Shown: piece after piece, positions 1 to 6,930 of the stretch | How positions within the stretch are numbered: the stretch's first letter is position 1 | Layout: every line of letters begins with the position of its first letter | NCBI GenBank assembly: GCA_944320735.1 | Contig: CALUIQ010000077.1 | Coordinates: forward strand, 1-48,996 | DNA length: 48,996 nucleotides | From: an uncultured Bacteroides sp. | GTDB lineage: Bacteria; Bacteroidota; Bacteroidia; Bacteroidales; Bacteroidaceae | Direction of reading: 5' to 3' | Made by a program: the position numbers and the translations under genes | The notes under the pieces: model-generated | The model's database searches: none | The model's input: the letters and a program-made list of their open reading frames with translations, nothing else | Told to the model about the DNA's origin: nothing

Positions 1-719
1 CCCGCAATGGGCGCACACACCACGAGGTCTGACAAACGGCGTTGCGAACGAAGGTATTTCTTACGCTCTCGCTCACGGTCGGCTTGCAAAAGGTCACTTT
101 GGATGAGAGACATGGCGGAGTCGTGCCGCAAGCTCTCCCATTGCAGGCGGGCAGTCTGTTCCTTGAAGCGATATTCGTCCTCCGCCACTTGCAACTGGGC
201 ACGGCTTTTGATGCCCATACGATACTCCTCCTGCTCCAGCTCGTAGGTGCGGCGCAGCTTAGCCAGTTCGTAATCGCTCTGCAAGGCTTGTTGGCGCAGG
301 GTAAGGCTCTGCTTCTGCATCTCAATCTCCTTCTCCCGATAGGTGACGAGCTGTTTCTCCCACTCATCTTGCTGGTCTTCGATGTCGCGCAGCAAATCGG
401 GATTCTCTAATATTAATATGGTGTCGCCCTGCTTCAAGAGGCTGCCTTCCTCGCCCACGATGCGCAGCACGCTTCCCGCCTCGCGGGCATTGACCTTGAT
501 GGTAAGGATGGGTTGGACAAGTCCCTCCACATCGACATATTCCATAAACTTGTCCTGCCGCACTTCAGCTATCTGGACGTTGTCCCGCTCGATGCGCAAC
601 TTACGTGGCCCGGCGGAGAGGATGATGACATAGACGAGAAAAGCGCAGAACGCCACGCCTCCTGCCAAATAATAACGGTAACGGATGTACCAAGGTTTCT
701 TTTCGAGTTTAATATCCAT
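1..719 (-). CDS. HlyD-family efflux periplasmic adaptor, 5' part only
   Basis: This is the N-terminal about 239 residues of a membrane-fusion protein; the gene runs off the left edge. It starts MDIKLEKKPW, has one N-terminal membrane anchor (about residues 14-34), then a lipoyl-like strand region with ..VNAREAGSVLRIVGEEGSLL.. and ..GDTILILENPDL.., and then a long heptad-rich coiled-coil arm (about 95-220) before turning back into the second lipoyl half (..VVCAPIAG at the edge). This order is typical of HlyD/AcrA-type adaptors that link an inner-membrane transporter to TolC. It lies downstream of tolC on the same strand, separated only by a palindromic element, so the two are probably co-transcribed. 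The transporter itself, probably an ABC/FtsX-type permease set, would lie beyond the window; that is inference. Confidence 0.88.
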   Translation of the reverse strand, partial: MDIKLEKKPWYIRYRYYLAGGVAFCAFLVYVIILSAGPRKLRIERDNVQIAEVRQDKFMEYVDVEGLVQPILTIKVNAREAGSVLRIVGEEGSLLKQGDTILILENPDLLRDIEDQQDEWEKQLVTYREKEIEMQKQSLTLRQQALQSDYELAKLRRTYELEQEEYRMGIKSRAQLQVAEDEYRFKEQTARLQWESLRHDSAMSLIQSDLLQADRERERKKYLRSQRRLSDLVVCAPIA

Positions 720-740
720 AGCTTTTACTTATTGTTCTAT

Positions 741-913
741 AAATGGGAATTTAACTATGTGTTCATTTTTCATCCGCAGATGACGCAGATAACACGGATT
801 TTTTAAAAGGGCTTCGCCCAAATCTTTGCCATAGGCAGAGAAAAAATATAATATCTGCGTCATCCGCGGATGAATAATTCGGCCACACAGCGCAGCCCGA
901 CAAATTATCATTT
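741..913 (-). repeat. Palindromic intergenic element, frame A with CCGCAGATGACGC core (copy 1)
   Basis: Read on the minus strand, this begins AAATGATAATTTG at the tolC stop codon and ends TAAATTCCCATTT before hlyD. Its two ends are imperfect inverted copies of each other. Inside is a long inverted repeat, ATCCGCAGATGACGCAG against CTGCGTCATCCGCGGAT, around a GGGCTTCGCCC mini-hairpin. The same element is at 10120-10299. As RNA it would fold into a strong hairpin between tolC and hlyD, which could reduce read-through or protect the upstream mRNA. The tolC stop codon TGA lies inside the element. Confidence 0.85.
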
Positions 914-2389
914 CACCAACGCCTCCAAATTTTCCTGCAACGGACAGCCCCGCTCGAAGTCGTAGAGGGTCAGACTACGGAGCGTGTAGTACATACTCCA
1001 ATACTCGTGTAGGGCGGAGAGGTACGTGCGCCGGGCACTGTCTTTCTCCGTGATGGAAGCATTCAGGTCCAGCACCGTGGATTGCCCCAAGATGTAGAGC
1101 TTGCGGGCCACTTCGGCACGGCGTTGAGCAGTGATGTCCGTCCTTCGGGCGATGTGTACACGCTGGGCTTGCAGGTTGAACTGACGCACCAGCTTGCGGA
1201 CGTTCTGCTCAAAGTCGGTCTTGTCCTGCTCCACCTGCGTGTACACCAGGTCGCGGTTGCTCTTTGCCACCCGCACCCTACCTTTGCCACGCCCCCAATC
1301 GAGGATGGGCAACGTGATGCCCAGCGAGACGTATTGCTGGTCCATAGGGTCACGGTAAGCATCTTTCCAGCGGTCGGCGGTCTGCGTCAAGCCGAAACGC
1401 AGGTAGATGTCCGCCTTCAGTCCGGCGTTGGCACGGGCTTGGGAGACGGCACTCTCGCTCTCCAACCGCCTGCGCTTCATGTTCTCCACGTCAGGGCTGT
1501 TCTCCTCGGCCAGCATCAACGCCTCACCCAAGTCGATGTGCAAGTCGGGCAAGATGCTGTCCACATTCACCTTCAAATCCAAGTCCTGCCGGATGCCCAA
1601 ATACGAGCGGAGTTCCTGCATGGCGTTCTCCACCTCGATGCGGGCGTTCATGCGGTTGGTCTCCTCGGTCAGCTTGTTTATTTCCAGCTGCAGCATCTCG
1701 TTCTCGCTGATGGTGCCGATGTTGTAGCGGCCTTGCGCATATTTATATAAGGTGTCCGCATGGGCATAGTTGGTGCAGGCGGTCTCATAGTTGCTCTGTG
1801 CCGTGGCCAAGGCGAAGAATTTCTCCGTGGCCGATGCCGCCACCAGCTCCAACGTCTCGGCATACTTCTTGCACGCCTCCCGATAGCGCACCGGCTCGAT
1901 GCGCCTATCCCACTTGAGCGAATTATGGCCGAAGAGTGCTTGCCGGTAACCGATGTTCACGGGCGAAGTCTGATAGGAATGGCTGTCATCCGAAAAGAGG
2001 TCGATGCGCTGGGCCGAAGTCTCCACGAAGAAAGTTCCACCCGTCCAAGGCACGTTTTGGGTCAGGCTGAGCGTCAGGTCGGTGGCAAGCAGGTTTTGTT
2101 CCACGAACTTCACACTACCATCGCCCAAGGTCACTTTGTTGATGGCCCGGTCGAGGTAAGGGTTGGATGTCAGCGTCAGGTTGGGTAAATAGTTCGCCCG
2201 GTAATAGCGGTAATTCCAATAGGCCGAGCGGTAAGCGTGCCGAGCACTTTGTGCGTCGGGCGATTGCTCCTGGGCATGCCGGATGGTCTCCTGCAAGGAA
2301 AGCTCCATCGGCGTTTCCTGCGCCCGACCTTCCGTATGTGCCAGGCAAAGAGCCAAGGTTACTATAAGGATGCGTCTATACATAATCAT
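908..2389 (-). CDS. TolC-family outer membrane efflux protein
   Basis: A 493-residue protein of usual TolC/OEP length with a cleavable signal peptide (hydrophobic about 7-17, ending ..TEGRAQ). It has the two repeated long helical hairpins typical of the family (for example ..LSLQETIRHAQEQSPDAQSA and the later ..LGEALMLAEENSPDVENM). It would form the outer membrane channel of a tripartite exporter with the HlyD protein downstream. Two in-frame starts are possible, at 2389 (MIMYRR) and 2383 (MYRR). A sigma54-like promoter lies at 2411-2427, with a predicted transcript start near 2400, which leaves a very short leader and fits either start. The C-terminus ends ..EALVK, with its TGA stop contributed by the adjacent palindromic element. 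Confidence 0.9.
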   Translation of the reverse strand: MIMYRRILIVTLALCLAHTEGRAQETPMELSLQETIRHAQEQSPDAQSARHAYRSAYWNYRYYRANYLPNLTLTSNPYLDRAINKVTLGDGSVKFVEQNLLATDLTLSLTQNVPWTGGTFFVETSAQRIDLFSDDSHSYQTSPVNIGYRQALFGHNSLKWDRRIEPVRYREACKKYAETLELVAASATEKFFALATAQSNYETACTNYAHADTLYKYAQGRYNIGTISENEMLQLEINKLTEETNRMNARIEVENAMQELRSYLGIRQDLDLKVNVDSILPDLHIDLGEALMLAEENSPDVENMKRRRLESESAVSQARANAGLKADIYLRFGLTQTADRWKDAYRDPMDQQYVSLGITLPILDWGRGKGRVRVAKSNRDLVYTQVEQDKTDFEQNVRKLVRQFNLQAQRVHIARRTDITAQRRAEVARKLYILGQSTVLDLNASITEKDSARRTYLSALHEYWSMYYTLRSLTLYDFERGCPLQENLEALVK

Positions 2390-2410
2390 ACACTTTTATA
2401 AAAAAGACTT

Positions 2411-2427
2411 ATCAAATGCCGTGCCAA
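2411..2427 (-). promoter_or_regulatory. Sigma54 (RpoN) -24/-12 promoter of the tolC operon
   Basis: Read on the minus strand the sequence is TTGGCACGGCATTTGAT. It matches TGGCACG-N4-TTGC with the invariant GG at -24 (2425-2424) and G at -12 (2413). One consensus base is missing, since GA replaces GC. The predicted start of transcription is near 2400, just ahead of tolC. The gene for a sigma54-type activator lies 500 bp away on the other strand, which is the usual layout. Confidence 0.6.
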
Positions 2428-2482
2428 ACTTGTATCTATCTATTTTTCAGTGAATAGGAAGAGCAGGAAAGAGGAAATGAGT

Positions 2483-2517
2483 GTGCATTATCGCACAAAA
2501 AACGTGCGCTATCGCAC
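2483..2517. promoter_or_regulatory. Twin palindromes, probable enhancer (UAS) for the sigma54 activator
   Basis: Two imperfect palindromes, GTGCATTATCGCAC (2483-2496) and GTGCGCTATCGCAC (2504-2517), share the pattern GTGC-NNTANN-GCAC. Their centres are exactly 21 bp apart, two helical turns. They lie about 90 and 110 bp upstream of the predicted tolC transcript start, the usual place for tandem sites of NtrC-type activators. The second site also abuts the promoter of the small gene at 2581, so control of that gene is an alternative or additional role. Confidence 0.55.
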
Positions 2518-2540
2518 ATACAACCCACGGATATTTTGTT

Positions 2541-2548
2541 TATCTTTG
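2541..2548 (+). promoter_or_regulatory. -7 box (TATCTTTG) for the small gene at 2581
   Basis: TATCTTTG is an exact match to the Bacteroides -7 consensus TAnnTTTG. It lies 33 bp upstream of the ATG at 2581. No clear TTTG -33 element is seen at the right distance; the region where it should be abuts the second GTGC..GCAC palindrome. Confidence 0.5.
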
Positions 2549-2580
2549 TCCCCGAGGAACTTTTTAAAGAAAGAAAAACA

Positions 2581-2793
2581 ATGGAACATACATTATCTCC
2601 TGTTGATTGGTACATGCGAATACTTGAACCACTCAATTCTACAATGAAACTTGACATCATCGAAAGATTATCAGAATCATTGAAAAGTAAAGCTACTTAT
2701 GCAGCTAAAACAACCTCTCACTCCGATTTCTTTGATGAATTAACCGGAGCGTGGGAAGACGAGCATTCTGTAGAAGACGAAATGAGTAAATGA
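2581..2793 (+). CDS. Small antitoxin-like orphan protein
   Basis: A 70-residue protein starting MEHTLSPVDWYMRILEPLNS. The start at 2581 is chosen because a -7 box lies just upstream at 2541 and an A-rich stretch precedes the ATG. The pattern of an N-terminal ..W...IL.PL....KL..I..L..S.K segment followed by ..FF.ELTGAWED recalls the small antitoxins that in Bacteroidales often precede PIN-domain toxins; this is from memory of the family, not a search. Those proteins usually continue past the GxW motif with a basic toxin-binding tail. Here the frame ends ..VEDEMSK, the stop is supplied by a palindromic element, and no toxin gene follows. It may be a truncated remnant or a free-standing regulator. 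Confidence 0.5.
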   Translation: MEHTLSPVDWYMRILEPLNSTMKLDIIERLSESLKSKATYAAKTTSHSDFFDELTGAWEDEHSVEDEMSK

Positions 2794-2945
2794 TAATTTA
2801 GCGGGGCGAAGCCCCGAAATGAAGAATGATGAATTAAGAATGAAGAATTAATTCCCAAAAGGAGGGGAGTTGATTATTATAATTCTTCATTCATCATTCT
2901 TAATTCTTCATTCAAGCGCGCAACGCGCGCATAAATTCCCATTTA
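2788..2945 (+). repeat. Palindromic intergenic element, frame A with GAAGAATGATGAATT core (copy 2)
   Basis: The element begins AAATGATAATTTAGCGG and ends ATAAATTCCCATTTA, the same ends as copies at 741-913 and 10120-10299, but its inside differs. It holds a GGGGCGAAGCCCC mini-hairpin, then an inverted repeat made of ATGAAGAATGATGAATT and TCATCATTCTTAATTCTTCAT, then a GCGCGCAACGCGCGC mini-hairpin near the right end. It fills the whole gap between the small gene at 2581 and the response regulator, and the ATG of the regulator lies 5 bp past it. Confidence 0.85.
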
Positions 2946-2949
2946 CAAC

Positions 2950-4320
2950 ATGGAACATCTTGGAAAAATACTCATCATTGACGATAACGAGGACGTGCTC
3001 TTCGCCCTTAACCTGCTGCTGGAGCCGTATGCGGAAAAGGTGAAAGTCACCACTACGCCCGACCGCATCGAGCACTTTATGACCAGTTTCCACCCCGACC
3101 TTGTCCTGCTGGACATGAACTTCAGCCGAGATGCCATCAGTGGGCAGGAGGGGTTCGATTGCCTCAAACAGATATTGCGCATCGACCCGCAAGCCGTGGT
3201 TATCTTTATGACCGCCTACTCGGACACAGAGAAAGCCGTGCGAGCCATCAAGGCCGGAGCGACCGACTTTGTTCCCAAACCTTGGGAGAAAGAGAAACTG
3301 ATTGCCACCTTGTCCTCCGGCATGAAGCTGCGCCAGTCGCGATGTGAAGTCTCTCTCCTGCGCGAACAAGTGGAAGTGCTGAGTGATGCCACGGAAGAAC
3401 CCATCATCGGCCAGTCTCCCGCCATGCTTCAAGTGCTGGACACCGTGGAGAAGCTGCGCGACACGGACGCCAATATCCTCATCTTGGGTGAGAACGGCAC
3501 CGGAAAGGATGTCTTCGCCCGCCTGCTCTATCGTCATTCGCCCCGCTACGGTCATCCCTTTGTCACCATCGACCTGGGCAGCATCCCCGAACAACTCTTC
3601 GAGAGCGAACTCTTCGGGTATGAGCGCGGCGCCTTTACCGATGCCCGTAAAGCCAAAGCCGGACGTATGGAGATAGCTACTGGAGGCACGCTGTTCCTCG
3701 ATGAAATAGGCAACCTCTCCCTGCCTATGCAGGCCAAGCTGCTCACCGCCATCGAGAAGCGACAAATCACCCGCTTGGGAAGCACGCAAACCACGCCCAT
3801 CGACGTACGCCTCATCTGCGCCACCAATGCCGACATCCGCCATAGGGTGACCGAAGGACGCTTCCGGCAAGACTTGCTCTACCGCATCAACACCATCGAA
3901 CTGCACATACCTCCCCTGCGTGAACGGGGAAACGACATCCTGCTCCTGAGCGAACACTTCCTGCAACGCTACGCCCGTAAGTATCAAAAGGAAATAAAAG
4001 GACTGACGCGCGAAGCCAAAAACAAGCTCCTGAAATACCCTTGGCCGGGCAATGTGCGCGAGCTTCAACACACCCTCGAACGGGCCGTCATCCTCAGCCC
4101 CAATGGAGCCTCGCTTCATCCCGAAAACTTTGTCTTTCCCTCTTCGACCCCTGCCCCTACCCGCAAGGAAGAGACGGAAACGCTTAACTTGGAGCAACTG
4201 GAACGGCAAACCGTGGAGCGTGCCTTGCGGCTGGCCAGCGGAAATATGAGCCGTGCCGCCGAATACCTGGGCATCACCCGCTATGCCCTCTACCGTAAAC
4301 TGGAAAAGCTTGGCTTATGA
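2950..4320 (+). CDS. Sigma54-dependent response regulator (NtrC family)
   Basis: This 456-residue activator has three domains. The receiver (1-120) has the acidic pair D11/D12, phospho-acceptor D55 in LVLLDMNFS and K110. The central AAA+ domain (about 150-385) has Walker A GENGTGKD (180-187), the sigma54-contact loop GAFTD (227-231) and Walker B ..LFLDE (D251/E252). A Fis-type helix-turn-helix covers about 414-456. When phosphorylated it would open promoters bound by RpoN holoenzyme. The gene overlaps the kinase gene by 4 bp (ATGA), so the two form a two-component pair. The likely target is the sigma54-like promoter of tolC at 2411-2427 with the twin palindromes at 2483-2517. Confidence 0.95.
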   Translation: MEHLGKILIIDDNEDVLFALNLLLEPYAEKVKVTTTPDRIEHFMTSFHPDLVLLDMNFSRDAISGQEGFDCLKQILRIDPQAVVIFMTAYSDTEKAVRAIKAGATDFVPKPWEKEKLIATLSSGMKLRQSRCEVSLLREQVEVLSDATEEPIIGQSPAMLQVLDTVEKLRDTDANILILGENGTGKDVFARLLYRHSPRYGHPFVTIDLGSIPEQLFESELFGYERGAFTDARKAKAGRMEIATGGTLFLDEIGNLSLPMQAKLLTAIEKRQITRLGSTQTTPIDVRLICATNADIRHRVTEGRFRQDLLYRINTIELHIPPLRERGNDILLLSEHFLQRYARKYQKEIKGLTREAKNKLLKYPWPGNVRELQHTLERAVILSPNGASLHPENFVFPSSTPAPTRKEETETLNLEQLERQTVERALRLASGNMSRAAEYLGITRYALYRKLEKLGL

Positions 4321-5285
4321 GACGTTATTCCTTCATCGTGACCCTGCATATCCTTGGCATTGCCGGGGCGGGAGCCGCCATTCTCCTGCTGGTCCATTCG
4401 CGCTTGTGGTTCAGCGCATTGATGGTATTACTCTTGCTCATCGCTTTAGGGATAAACCTCTACCGTATGCAGATGATTCAGATACGCATGATGCGCCATC
4501 TGGCCGAAAGCCTGCGCCTGGACGACACTTCCCTGTCTTTTCATTCCCCCTACCGTAACCGGGTTATGGAGCAGATGGTGGACGAACTCAGTGAATCCAT
4601 GCGTGCTTTCCGCACCCGTCTCGTAGAGCGGCATGAGATGGACGCTTGGCAAAAGCTGATACGGGTGCTGACGCACGAAATCATGAACTCCATCACTCCC
4701 ATTATCTCCCTCTCCGAGACGTTGAGCGAGCGGGAAGTCACCGAGAAGAATTACAACGTCATGCGACAAGGATTGCAAACCATCCACCGCCGGAGCAAAG
4801 GTCTGTTGGAGTTTGTGGAGAATTACCGGAAACTGACCCGTCTCCCCGCCCCCGTGCGCCGTCCCGTGTCACTCCGCGAATTGCTGTACGACCTGCGCAA
4901 GCTCTATCCCGAACCCTCTATACATATTCATATACCCTCCGAAGACCGCACCTTGCAGATAGACCGTGCGCAAATAGAACAAGTATTAATCAATCTGCTG
5001 AAGAATGCCCGCGAAGCCTGTGCCCGCACGGAGCATCCGGAAATACGGATAGATGTACTTCCCTCCCCACCTTGGCAATGCCTGCTCAGCGTGACGGACA
5101 ACGGGGAAGGCATCCTGCCCGAAGTTATAGACCGTATCTTTGTCCCCTTCTTCACCACAAAATCATCCGGCTCGGGCATCGGCCTCAGCCTGTGCAAACA
5201 GATTATGAACCGACACGGGGGCAACATCACCGTCAACTCCACCCCGGAGAAAGGCACCCGCTTCACCCTCCAGCTTCCGGCATAA
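4317..5285 (+). CDS. Sensor histidine kinase, partner of the sigma54 regulator
   Basis: A 322-residue kinase with two closely spaced N-terminal membrane helices (about 5-25 and 30-48) and almost no periplasmic loop, so it probably senses a membrane or cytoplasmic signal. The phospho-acceptor is H120 in ..VLTHEIMNSITP.., as in NtrB/AtoS-like kinases. The ATPase domain has N box ..NLLKNAREAC.., G1 DNGEGI and G2 ..SGSGIGLSLCKQIM. The start overlaps the stop of the regulator gene. It would phosphorylate the regulator upstream, and no other kinase lies near. Confidence 0.93.
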   Translation: MRRYSFIVTLHILGIAGAGAAILLLVHSRLWFSALMVLLLLIALGINLYRMQMIQIRMMRHLAESLRLDDTSLSFHSPYRNRVMEQMVDELSESMRAFRTRLVERHEMDAWQKLIRVLTHEIMNSITPIISLSETLSEREVTEKNYNVMRQGLQTIHRRSKGLLEFVENYRKLTRLPAPVRRPVSLRELLYDLRKLYPEPSIHIHIPSEDRTLQIDRAQIEQVLINLLKNAREACARTEHPEIRIDVLPSPPWQCLLSVTDNGEGILPEVIDRIFVPFFTTKSSGSGIGLSLCKQIMNRHGGNITVNSTPEKGTRFTLQLPA

Positions 5286-5294
5286 ATAACATAC

Positions 5295-5401
5295 GCACGT
5301 CACCATTCAAGAGATGCGCACGTCATCACTCAAGAGATGCGCACGTCACCACTCAAGAGATGCGCACGTCATTACTCAAGAGATGCGCACGTCATCTATG
5401 G
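5295..5401 (+). repeat. 23-bp tandem array (4.5 copies) behind the kinase gene
   Basis: Four complete units start at 5295, 5318, 5341 and 5364, with a partial fifth at 5387. The unit reads GCACGTCAnCACTCAAGAG followed by ATGC. Units differ at only one to three bases. The reverse complement of the unit junction contains ACGTGCGC, also present at 2502-2509 in the twin-palindrome site near tolC. No spacer structure like a CRISPR is present. Function unknown. Confidence 0.9.
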
Positions 5402-5474
5402 ACACTTGGTAATGTCACAACGCATAACCTGCCCGCCTCTTCAGGTCGAAGGAGAGGAGGACATACCAAAAAAA

Positions 5475-5558
5475 AAGAGAACTATCTTCGCAGACAATTC
5501 TCTTCCTGTTTTCGTTAACCTTAAATCTAATACTATGAAAAACACGTGGCAAATTTAA
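5475..5558 (+). other. Stem-loop and possible 7-residue leader peptide
   Basis: AAGAGAA (5475-5481) pairs with TTCTCTT (5498-5504) across a 16-nt loop. An ATG at 5535 then opens a 7-codon frame (MKNTWQI, stop at 5558) that follows the A-rich context TCTAATACTATGAAAAAC, typical of Bacteroides translation starts. The rest of the 5402-5760 gap is AT-rich. This could be a leader or attenuator of the arabinose operon or the terminator of the kinase gene. Both readings are inference. Confidence 0.3.
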
Positions 5559-5631
5559 GTCTTTCTCCCCTACTTACCAAACATTTTGCCCTCTTCATAC
5601 AGCTTTATAACATAAATTGATAGTTATTCGT

Positions 5632-5663
5632 GTTGCTCACGTTGCTTTATTTCTCTATTTATG
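5632..5663 (+). promoter_or_regulatory. Candidate promoter of the arabinose operon
   Basis: TTGC (5632-5635) and TATTTATG (5656-5663) are separated by 20 bp and are near-matches to TTTG and TAnnTTTG, with one mismatch in each. The AraR-like operator lies 42 bp downstream, where a repressor would block transcription. No better match was found in the 475-bp gap. Confidence 0.35.
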
Positions 5664-5704
5664 TTACATAACATATAGTATTATAAGTTACAACTCAACA
5701 ATAA

Positions 5705-5719
5705 GTGTTAGTTTTACAC
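5705..5719. promoter_or_regulatory. Candidate AraR operator
   Basis: GTGTTAGTTTTACAC is an inverted repeat of GTGTwA half-sites, about 40 bp upstream of the epimerase start. It is the only such palindrome seen in the gaps of the arabinose cluster. The assignment to the Nudix-like regulator encoded two genes downstream is inference. Confidence 0.45.
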
Positions 5720-5760
5720 CAGAAAAAAGGATGTCATTAATCTACAAACTATAAGCACAC

Positions 5761-6894
5761 ATGAAAAATCACATTCTTCTGGCAGGTATCGCCGCATGGA
5801 TGCTGGCCGCCTGCACGACAAAGCCCGATGTGACACTATCGGGGTTGAATCCTCAGAAATTTCAGACGACGGTCAATGGAGAAGCTACCAATCTCTACAC
5901 CCTAAAGAACAAGTCGGGAATGGAGGTCTGCATTACCAATTTCGGAGGACGCATCGTGTCCATCATGGTGCCGGACAAGGACGGCACCATGCAAGACGTT
6001 GTTTTAGGCTTTGACAGCATAGCCGACTACATCAACGTGCCGAGCGACTTCGGAGCTTCCATCGGACGCTATGCCAACCGCATCAACCAAGGACGTTTTG
6101 CCCTAGACGGCGACACCATCCAACTGCCCCAAAACAACTATGGACACTGCCTGCACGGAGGCACGCAAGGCTGGCAATACAAAGTGTATGGCGCAAACCA
6201 GATAGACGGGACGACCTTGGAGCTGACCTGCGTATCGCCGGACGGTGATCAAAACTTCCCGGGTAACGTAACCGCCAAAGTGCTCTTCAAGTTGGAAAAC
6301 GACAATACGCTTGACATCAAGTATAGCGCGACGACCGACAAGAAGACCATCATCAATATGACCAATCACTCGTATTTCAACCTCTCGGGAAATCCCGCCC
6401 AACCAGCCACAGACCATATCCTGTATGTGAACGCCGATTTCTATACACCCGTAGACAGCACGTTTATGACCACTGGCGAGAGACTTCCCGTCAAGGATAC
6501 CCCGATGGATTTCACCACTCCCAAGCCCATAGGCCGGGACATCGACAAGCACGACTTCATCCAATTGAAGAATGGCAACGGATATGACCACAACTGGGTG
6601 CTGAATACCAAGGGCGACATCAATCAAATGGCAGCCCGACTGAAATCACCTACCACGGGCATCGTGCTGGACGTATATACCAATGAGCCGGGCGTGCAAG
6701 TGTACACAGGCAACTTCCTGGATGGCACCGTGACGGGCAAGAAAGGCATTGTCTACAACCAACGGGCTTCCGTATGCCTGGAGACCCAACATTATCCGGA
6801 CAGCCCCAACAAGCCCGAATGGCCTTCGGTCATACTGGAACCGGGACAGACCTATCAAAGCGAGTGCATTTTCCAATTCTCGGTCGAGAAATAA
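5761..6894 (+). CDS. galM: Aldose 1-epimerase (mutarotase), lipoprotein
   Basis: A 377-residue protein with a lipoprotein signal peptide (lipobox LAAC, C18), so it is probably anchored in the periplasm or outer membrane. Family signatures are ..GASIGRYANRI.., H132 in ..CLHGGTQGW.., H203 in ..NMTNHSYFNLSG.. and the catalytic glutamate E341 in ..CLETQHYPDSPN. It interconverts alpha and beta anomers of aldoses. As first gene of the arabinose cluster, followed after 36 bp by the symporter, it probably delivers the transported anomer of L-arabinose. The related gene of B. thetaiotaomicron sits in the same position in its arabinose locus. Confidence 0.93.
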   Translation: MKNHILLAGIAAWMLAACTTKPDVTLSGLNPQKFQTTVNGEATNLYTLKNKSGMEVCITNFGGRIVSIMVPDKDGTMQDVVLGFDSIADYINVPSDFGASIGRYANRINQGRFALDGDTIQLPQNNYGHCLHGGTQGWQYKVYGANQIDGTTLELTCVSPDGDQNFPGNVTAKVLFKLENDNTLDIKYSATTDKKTIINMTNHSYFNLSGNPAQPATDHILYVNADFYTPVDSTFMTTGERLPVKDTPMDFTTPKPIGRDIDKHDFIQLKNGNGYDHNWVLNTKGDINQMAARLKSPTTGIVLDVYTNEPGVQVYTGNFLDGTVTGKKGIVYNQRASVCLETQHYPDSPNKPEWPSVILEPGQTYQSECIFQFSVEK

Positions 6895-6930
6895 TTTATT
6901 TAATATCATAAAAACACAACATTATCAATT

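Noticed and set aside
2908..4209. 433-codon open frame on the minus strand opposite the sigma54 regulator
   Set aside because: It is a shadow of the regulator gene, whose plus-strand protein shows all family motifs; the minus frame has no recognisable domain.
5295..5401. Short repeats resembling a CRISPR array
   Set aside because: The 23-bp units abut with no spacers, and no cas gene is present. The same holds for 47682-47785.
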